From the NCBI GenBank assembly GCA_003233545.1, contig QILZ01000066.1, positions 1 to 20,055 of the forward strand: a stretch of 20,055 nucleotides of DNA. Reading direction: 5' to 3'. Of this stretch, positions 14,679-20,055 are shown piece by piece (position 1 is the stretch's first letter; every line of letters starts with the position of its first letter). This stretch comes from Spirochaetales bacterium (GTDB lineage: Bacteria > Spirochaetota > Spirochaetia > SZUA-6). Made by a program: the position numbers and the translations under genes. The notes under the pieces are model-generated. The model saw only the letters and a program-made list of their open reading frames with translations. It did not search any database and was not told where the DNA came from.

Positions 14679-14718
14679 AAATTAGTTATGCCGCTGTTAA
14701 AATTTATTATGGAAAATA

Positions 14719-14747
14719 TTGCAATAGTCGGTAAATATTATTAGAAT
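14719..14747 (+). promoter_or_regulatory. Candidate promoter of the pyruvate:ferredoxin oxidoreductase gene
   Basis: TTGCAA (14719-14724) and TAGAAT (14742-14747) are separated by 17 bases. Transcription would begin near 14754, giving a leader of about 33 bases with the ribosome site AAGAGGA (14773-14779) seven bases before the ATG. Confidence 0.55.
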
Positions 14748-14786
14748 ATAGTAAATCAATCTTAATAAACAAAAGAGGATTAAAAA

Positions 14787-17700
14787 ATGGCTGGTAAAAC
14801 TGTAATGATAGATGGTAATACCGCCGCGGCGACGATTGCGCATGCGACAAATGAGGTTATTGCTATCTATCCTATAACTCCTTCTTCTCCTATGGGTGAG
14901 ATTTCCGATTATTTTTCCGCTCAGGGACGAAAAAATATATATGGAACCATTCCTGTTGTTGTTGAAATGCAGTCGGAAGGCGGTGCTTCCGGAGCTGTTC
15001 ACGGAGCCCTGACAACCGGGGCACTTACAACTACCTTTACAGCGTCCCAGGGGCTTTTGCTGATGATACCCAATATGTTTAAAATAGCCGGTGAACTTAC
15101 AGCGACTGTTTTCCATATTGCGGCACGTTCCGTGGCGTCTCAGGCGCTCTCGATCTTCGGCGATCACAGTGATGTGATGGCAACAAGAAGCACAGGTTTT
15201 GCTTTTTTATCTTCCAACTCCGTTCAGGAAGTAATGGATTTTGCTCTGATTTCACAGGCGTCCACACTGGAAACGAGGATTCCTTTTCTGCATTTCTTTG
15301 ACGGTTTCAGAACATCGCACGAAATACAGAAGGTACTGGAAATTTCCTACGATGAGATGAGAGCTGTAATAAACGAAGATGCTGTTCTCGCTCACAGGAT
15401 GCGCGGGTTAAACCCGGAAAGACCTGTAATCAGGGGAACTTCACAGAATCCCGATGTGTTTTTTGCTGCCCGCGAGACGGTAAATAAGTACTATTCCGCA
15501 GCTCCTGATATTGTGGACTCGGTAATGAAGAGATTCGGGTCTGTTGTCGGAAGAAAGTATAACCTGTTCGATTACGTGGGAGATCCTTCCGCGGAGAGAG
15601 TTGTTGTAATGATGGGGTCGGGCACGGAAGCTATGGAAGAGACCGTACGCTATCTTGCAGGCAAGGGTGAAAAAGTCGGTCTTATTAAGGTCAGGCTATT
15701 CAGGCCCTTCAGCATAAAGCATTTTATAGGTGCTTTACCTTCTACGGTTAAAGCTATCGCTGTTCTTGACCGGACAAAAGAACCCGGTGCTATGGGTGAA
15801 CCTATATATGAGGATGTAAGATCATCCATAGGTGAAGCTATGCGAAACGGTGAGCTTTCGATGGATTACCCTGTTATTGTAGGCGGCAGGTACGGACTTG
15901 GTTCCAATGAATTCAGCGATGGAATGGCAAAAGCCGTACTCGATAATCTTAAGGAGGATAAACCTGAAAATCATTTTACCGTGGGAATTCATGACGATTT
16001 GACATTTACGAGTCTAAAATGGGACGAAAAGTTTTCGGCCGAGCCTGAGGAAGTTCACAGAGCCATATTTTTCGGACTCGGAGGCGACGGAACAGTCGGT
16101 GCCAATAAAAATTCGATTAAAATAATAGGAAAAGCTACGGATAACTACGCACAGGGGTATTTTGTATATGACTCTAAAAAATCAGGTGCACTTACGATTT
16201 CGCATTTAAGATTCGGCAGAGATCCGGTTAAGAGTACATATCTTATACAGAAGGCAAGTTTTGTTGCCTGTCACAAGTTCAGTTTTCTCGAAAAGATAGA
16301 TATGCTGAATAAATTGCAGGATAACGGAACATTCCTGTTAAATTCGCCTTACGGCAAGGATGAGGTATGGGAGCATATTCCCGTCGAGGTGCAGAAACAG
16401 ATAATCGATAAAAAAGTAAAATTATATCAGATACATGCTAACAAGATAGCGGAAGATACAGGTCTTGGTTCCCGTATAAATGTAATTCTCCAGACAGCTT
16501 TCTTCCTTATATCCGGTATTCTGAAAAAAGATAAGGCAATCGAACTTATAAAAAAGTCCATAGAAGACACCTACAGCCGTAAGGGTGAGGATGTTGTTGC
16601 CATGAATATGAAAGCTGTGGAAGCTGCAATAAACAGCATAGAAGAGGTAAACTATCCGAAAGAGGTTCAGGGTGAGCTGCATATGAAACCGCCCGTGCCG
16701 GAAGATGCCCCCGAATTTGTTAAAGAAGTCACCGGTGAAATAATTGCGGGAAGGGGAGATAAAATTCCCACATCCAAACTTCCGGATGACGGAACATACC
16801 CCACAGGGACGACAAAGTACGAGAAACGTAATCTGGCGGAGTACGTTCCTGTATGGGATCCGGAAACGTGTATCCAGTGCGGTGAATGTGCATATGTATG
16901 TCCACATGCCGTAATCAGGATAAAGGTTTATGATCAGAAAAACTTAAAAGGAGCACCTGAGGATTTTAATTCCATAGATTCGAAGGGAAAAGATCTTGCA
17001 GGGTTAAAATATACACTGCAGATTTCTCCCGAGGATTGTACGGGGTGCGAGCTCTGTGTAAATACGTGTCCCGCTTATAAGAAGGAAAACGGAGTAAAAA
17101 CCGACAGAAAAGCGATCAATATGGAAGCGTATATTCCCATACGGGACCGTGAAGTAGAAAATTACAGGTTTTTCGAAACTATTCCCGAAACCGATCCGAA
17201 ACTCATTAAGTACAATACTATAAAAGGATCGCAGATGCTAAAACCCCTGTTTGAGTTTTCCGGTGCCTGTGCGGCATGCGGTGAAACTCCTTACATAAAG
17301 CTCATGAGTCAACTTTTCGGAGACAGGGCCATTATTGCAAATGCAACGGGCTGTTCATCCATATACGGAGGGAACCTGCCGACTACTCCGTACACTGTCA
17401 GGAGCGACGGACGGGGTCCTGCATGGTCCAATTCATTATTCGAAGATGCGGCGGAGTTCGGTCTCGGAATGAGGCTTACAAGTGATAAACTAACCGAGTT
17501 TGCTTATGAACTGGTAGATAGGTTTGTAAAGGCAAATGGTAATGGTGTGGATGTAAGTCTCTTAAAAGAAATATACAGTGCCGGCCAGTCGACACAGGAG
17601 GAAATAGAGCTTCAGCGTAAAAGGGTCGAAAAACTGAAAAAACAGCTCGGAAGTGTAAAAACAGGGGATGCGAAACAGCTCCTCTCGGCAGCGGATTATC

Positions 17701-18356
17701 TTATAAAGAGGTCGATCTGGATAATAGGAGGGGACGGCTGGGCCTATGATATAGGTTACGGAGGATTGGATCATGTCATAGCTTCCGGTAAAAATGTCAA
17801 CCTTCTTGTTCTGGATACGCAGGTGTACTCCAATACGGGAGGACAGATGTCCAAAGCAACTCCGGTCGGAGCTGTGGCGAAGTTTGCCGCGGCAGGAAAG
17901 CCTCTTAAGAAGAAGGATCTGGGCTTAATGGCTATGAGTTACGGAAATGTATATGTAGCACGGGTTGCCATGGGTGCTAATAAAATTCAAACATTGCGTG
18001 CTTTCTTAGAAGCGGAGGCATACGATGGTCCTTCGATGATTATTGCATATTCTCATTGCATAGCACATGGGATCGATATGGCGCTTGGACTGAACCAGCA
18101 GAAACTTGCGGTTCAGTCAGGTGCATGGAATATCTTCAGGTACAATCCGGAAATGGCGGCAGAGGGGAAGAATCCGCTGAAACTGGATTCGAAGGAACCG
18201 TCCATAGATATTTCGGAATACATGGACAACGAGATAAGATTCCGGTCTCTCAAGAATATGGATATGAAACGTGCGGAAAAGCTTCTCGCTATTGCACGGA
18301 AAGAAGCGGAGGAGACGTATAAATACTTTAAATACCTGGCGGACAGGCCTTATTAG
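14787..18356 (+). CDS. nifJ: Pyruvate:ferredoxin (flavodoxin) oxidoreductase, single-chain
   Basis: This 1189-residue cytoplasmic enzyme oxidises pyruvate with coenzyme A to acetyl-CoA and CO2, reducing ferredoxin or flavodoxin. It is full length for the single-chain form. Domain I opens with YPITPSSPMGE (about residue 30); domain II follows (RVVVMMGSGTEAMEETVRYL). Domain III carries the gamma-type FFGLGGDGTVGANKNSIKI. Two 4Fe-4S clusters are held by CIQCGECAYVCPHA (from residue 695) and CTGCELCVNTCPAY (from 751). The proximal cluster and thiamine site are CAACGETPY (from 828), GCSSIYGGNLPTTPY, and GDGWAYDIGYGG (982-993) with DTQVYSNTGGQ. A C-terminal extension reaches PY-stop. ATG start with a good ribosome site. 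It indicates fermentative or anaerobic acetyl-CoA formation. It stands alone with its own promoter and terminator. Confidence 0.97.
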   Translation: MAGKTVMIDGNTAAATIAHATNEVIAIYPITPSSPMGEISDYFSAQGRKNIYGTIPVVVEMQSEGGASGAVHGALTTGALTTTFTASQGLLLMIPNMFKIAGELTATVFHIAARSVASQALSIFGDHSDVMATRSTGFAFLSSNSVQEVMDFALISQASTLETRIPFLHFFDGFRTSHEIQKVLEISYDEMRAVINEDAVLAHRMRGLNPERPVIRGTSQNPDVFFAARETVNKYYSAAPDIVDSVMKRFGSVVGRKYNLFDYVGDPSAERVVVMMGSGTEAMEETVRYLAGKGEKVGLIKVRLFRPFSIKHFIGALPSTVKAIAVLDRTKEPGAMGEPIYEDVRSSIGEAMRNGELSMDYPVIVGGRYGLGSNEFSDGMAKAVLDNLKEDKPENHFTVGIHDDLTFTSLKWDEKFSAEPEEVHRAIFFGLGGDGTVGANKNSIKIIGKATDNYAQGYFVYDSKKSGALTISHLRFGRDPVKSTYLIQKASFVACHKFSFLEKIDMLNKLQDNGTFLLNSPYGKDEVWEHIPVEVQKQIIDKKVKLYQIHANKIAEDTGLGSRINVILQTAFFLISGILKKDKAIELIKKSIEDTYSRKGEDVVAMNMKAVEAAINSIEEVNYPKEVQGELHMKPPVPEDAPEFVKEVTGEIIAGRGDKIPTSKLPDDGTYPTGTTKYEKRNLAEYVPVWDPETCIQCGECAYVCPHAVIRIKVYDQKNLKGAPEDFNSIDSKGKDLAGLKYTLQISPEDCTGCELCVNTCPAYKKENGVKTDRKAINMEAYIPIRDREVENYRFFETIPETDPKLIKYNTIKGSQMLKPLFEFSGACAACGETPYIKLMSQLFGDRAIIANATGCSSIYGGNLPTTPYTVRSDGRGPAWSNSLFEDAAEFGLGMRLTSDKLTEFAYELVDRFVKANGNGVDVSLLKEIYSAGQSTQEEIELQRKRVEKLKKQLGSVKTGDAKQLLSAADYLIKRSIWIIGGDGWAYDIGYGGLDHVIASGKNVNLLVLDTQVYSNTGGQMSKATPVGAVAKFAAAGKPLKKKDLGLMAMSYGNVYVARVAMGANKIQTLRAFLEAEAYDGPSMIIAYSHCIAHGIDMALGLNQQKLAVQSGAWNIFRYNPEMAAEGKNPLKLDSKEPSIDISEYMDNEIRFRSLKNMDMKRAEKLLAIARKEAEETYKYFKYLADRPY

Positions 18357-18393
18357 ACTTTAAATATCCGGCGGACATGCCATATCAGATTAG
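18325..18393 (+). repeat. Imperfect tandem duplication of the nifJ 3' end
   Basis: The last 32 bases of the gene (18325-18356) begin ACTTTAAATACC and end with TAG. They are followed directly by a 37-base diverged copy (18357-18393) that begins ACTTTAAATATCC, shares GGCGGACA and ends with ATTAG. The second copy lies outside the reading frame of the protein, after the stop codon and just before the terminator. Confidence 0.8.
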
Positions 18394-18394
18394 T

Positions 18395-18420
18395 AAAAAC
18401 CCGGTGCAAGCCGGGTTTTT
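18395..18420. terminator. Bidirectional rho-independent terminator between nifJ and menA
   Basis: AAAAACCCGG and CCGGGTTTTT form a perfect 10-bp stem around a 6-base loop. G+C-rich inner pairs and A/T tails on both strands make it work for nifJ on the plus strand and menA on the minus strand. It lies 38 bases after the nifJ stop and 15 bases after the menA stop. Confidence 0.93.
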
Positions 18421-18435
18421 CTTATTTCCCTGACA

Positions 18436-19335
18436 TCAGAGTATTATTCCAATGGAAAAAAGCAGGCTGTAGAGCAGAGCGGTTTTTGCAGTTCCGGAGA
18501 GGGTTTTGTTTAACAGGCTCCCCGAGTATTTTCCGGACATTTGTTTTAGAAGCGGAATAAACAGAGGAACAGCCAGAAGGGGAAGGAATATCCATCCGTT
18601 GAAAGCTTTCATCAAAAACAGTATAACCGGAACCAGGAAGGCGGAAATGAAGAGAAGTATATATTCTGCTCTTGCTCCTCTTTCTCCGAGGATTACAGCG
18701 AGAGTTATTTTCGATGATTTACGGTCTGTTTCGATATCCCTGTAGTTATTTACAACGAGGATTGCGGTAGTAAGGGAAGCGACCGGAATGGATGCAATAA
18801 GTACGATTTTATCTAATGATAGAACCTGTACATAATATGTTCCGCAGACAGCCACGATTCCAAAAAATATAAAGACAAAAAGATCTCCAAGGCCATGTGA
18901 TGCAAGAGGAAAGGGGCCTCCGCTGTATGCCAGCAGGGACATAATGGAAAATATCCCTATAACAAGAACCGGGATACCTGCAGCATAAATAAGATAAAGC
19001 CCGTCTGTAACGGCGAGTAAAAGTATGAACAGAATTCCCAGCCGCAGTTCGCCGGGAGAAAGTAATCCGCTTGCTGCGGCCCGCACCGGCCCGGTTCTCT
19101 CTGACGTATCGATCCCTTTTATAAAATCGAAATAATCGTTTGCCATATTTACACCGATCTGAAGCAGAAGAGCTCCTATAAGGGCGGCCGCTGCAGGGAG
19201 TAATTTAAATCGATGCTGAGAAATTGCCAGGGCACAACCCACTGCTACCGGGGCAATGGCTGCCGGGAGTGTTTTAGGCCTTGCCGTTAGAATCCATGCA
19301 TTAACTTTTCCTCTTTCTTTATCATTATTAATCAT
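18436..19335 (-). CDS. menA: 1,4-dihydroxy-2-naphthoate polyprenyltransferase
   Basis: This 299-residue integral membrane enzyme attaches the polyprenyl tail to 1,4-dihydroxy-2-naphthoate, giving demethylmenaquinone. It is a UbiA-superfamily protein with about eight or nine hydrophobic segments. Both aspartate-rich prenyl-diphosphate sites are present: NDYFDFIKGID (residues 66-76) and NYRDIETD (D200, D204). The N terminus WILTARPKTLPAAIAPVAVG and GPVRAAASGLLSPGEL are typical of MenA. ATG start preceded by AAGAGAT. It is 12 bp downstream of the methyltransferase gene, so the two last steps of menaquinone synthesis are co-expressed. The earlier men genes are not in the window; futalosine-route organisms use MqnP, a related enzyme, so some ambiguity about route remains. 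Confidence 0.93.
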   Translation of the reverse strand: MINNDKERGKVNAWILTARPKTLPAAIAPVAVGCALAISQHRFKLLPAAAALIGALLLQIGVNMANDYFDFIKGIDTSERTGPVRAAASGLLSPGELRLGILFILLLAVTDGLYLIYAAGIPVLVIGIFSIMSLLAYSGGPFPLASHGLGDLFVFIFFGIVAVCGTYYVQVLSLDKIVLIASIPVASLTTAILVVNNYRDIETDRKSSKITLAVILGERGARAEYILLFISAFLVPVILFLMKAFNGWIFLPLLAVPLFIPLLKQMSGKYSGSLLNKTLSGTAKTALLYSLLFSIGIIL

Positions 19336-19347
19336 TTTAATCTCTTT

Positions 19348-20040
19348 CTAAGGCCGTTTCCCGGAGTGCACCGCAATTGTACCTAACATGAATTTGCGGT
19401 ATGTGACTTCCGTGAACCCGGTTTTTTCCATGATATTCTTAAGTTCATCTGCGCTTTTGAAATTTCTCATGGATTCTACGAGATATGAATATGCACTCGA
19501 ATTTCCCGATATTATCCTTGCAAGAAACGGAATAACAATGTTAAAGTACAGATTGATAAATGGCGTCGATATTTTATTTTCAGGCGGAGTCGTATCCATA
19601 CAAATAACTACCCCGCCGGGACGCAATACTCTGTATTGTTCCGTAAAGGCTTCGGGGATATTTTGAACATTCCTCATCAGAAAACCGGAAGTGACCACAT
19701 CGAAAGAGGAATCATTAAAAGGAATGGAGAGGGCATCGGCATTTATCAGCCTGACATTTTTTATATTTATCCTTCTCCTCGCTACCTTAAGCATAGATTC
19801 GGAGAAATCGATTCCTGCTGCAGATATATTCTTATTTCTTCTTACCGCCTCGATAATTATATCGCCTGTTCCGGTGGCCACATCGAGGAGACTTTTACCG
19901 TCCTTTAAATCTGCAAGATCGATCACATATCTTCGCCATGCCTTATCCCGTCCGAAGGACATAAGCCTGTTGAGCTTATCATAGTTTCCTGCAATACTAT
20001 TGAACATACCTCTTATTCTGTCCGATTTTTCATGATCCAC
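19348..20040 (-). CDS. menG: Demethylmenaquinone methyltransferase (MenG/UbiE family)
   Basis: This 230-residue class I SAM-dependent methyltransferase completes menaquinone by methylating demethylmenaquinone. Family signatures are clear: N terminus RIRGMFNSIAGNYDKLNRLM, then SFGRDKAWRR, SAM loop LDVATGTGD (52-60), GIDFSESML, and TSGFLMRNV with LRPGGVVICMDTTPP. The C terminus HSGKRP resembles the usual HxGxKP ending. The start is GTG (20038-20040), with GAAGG about ten bases upstream; no in-frame ATG fits the family N terminus. It leads the menG-menA pair. Whether it also acts on ubiquinone precursors, as UbiE does, cannot be told from sequence, but the menA partner points to menaquinone. Confidence 0.93.
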   Translation of the reverse strand: MDHEKSDRIRGMFNSIAGNYDKLNRLMSFGRDKAWRRYVIDLADLKDGKSLLDVATGTGDIIIEAVRRNKNISAAGIDFSESMLKVARRRINIKNVRLINADALSIPFNDSSFDVVTSGFLMRNVQNIPEAFTEQYRVLRPGGVVICMDTTPPENKISTPFINLYFNIVIPFLARIISGNSSAYSYLVESMRNFKSADELKNIMEKTGFTEVTYRKFMLGTIAVHSGKRP

Positions 20041-20055
20041 TTAAAACCAACCTTC

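Noticed and set aside
13875..14680. CRISPR array or phage attachment site
   Set aside because: Only two long copies, with no short regularly spaced repeats, no integrase or cas genes, and no tRNA nearby.
14697..15167. Minus-strand open frame of 156 codons overlapping the start of nifJ
   Set aside because: It is antisense to the conserved N-terminal domain of nifJ and its composition (many R, S, C, H, N) is that of a shadow frame.

Overview
The window is a gene-dense bacterial segment of moderate-to-low G+C, with short intergenic gaps, Shine-Dalgarno sites and sigma70-type promoters. It is built around nutrient import: two complete sets of CUT1-type ABC transporter binding protein and permeases, plus the start of a third, peptide-type ABC transporter. 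Both sugar-type binding proteins have a plain signal peptide ending in FA followed by GGQKEK with no lipobox cysteine. I associate that pattern, together with many CUT1 transporters and pyruvate:ferredoxin oxidoreductase, with Spirochaetota. This lineage guess is tentative. Menaquinone genes (menG, menA) at the right edge suggest a member with a quinone pool.

Layout. 1-1180 (minus): a DppD-type ATPase cut by the window edge and a DppB-type permease, with their own promoter over a perfect inverted repeat. 1262-6391 (minus): a five-gene operon of binding protein, MalF-type permease, MalG-type permease, UgpC/MsmK-type ATPase and a DUF6454-like predicted beta-propeller protein. 6667-7554 (plus): a divergently transcribed, divergent glycerophosphodiester phosphodiesterase (GDPD). 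7551-8528 (minus): an unusual regulator with a LysR-like DNA-binding helix and a DeoR-like sugar-phosphate sensor domain. 8609-9337 (minus): a metallo-beta-lactamase-fold hydrolase. 9508-10599 (plus): adenosine deaminase. 10666-13881 (minus): a second CUT1 system with no ATPase gene. 13882-14786: a 905-bp gap holding a tandem direct duplication of about 400 bp that carries promoter copies and transposase-like remnants. 14787-18356 (plus): pyruvate:ferredoxin oxidoreductase. 18436-20040 (minus): menG and menA, convergent with it across a bidirectional terminator.

How it may work together. The first CUT1 operon, the divergent GDPD and the DeoR-like sensor form a plausible unit for uptake and cytoplasmic breakdown of a phosphodiester such as a glycerophosphodiester, by analogy with Ugp transporters paired with UgpQ and the DeoR-family repressor GlpR. 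This is inference; the substrate is not shown by the sequence. The single CUT1 ATPase may also energise the second, ATPase-less transporter. Both transporter operons have a strong stem-loop between the binding-protein gene and the first permease gene, which would keep binding-protein mRNA in excess. The strongest novelty candidates are the LysR/DeoR-like hybrid regulator, the DUF6454-like protein translationally coupled to the ATPase, and the duplicated promoter/transposase-remnant block.
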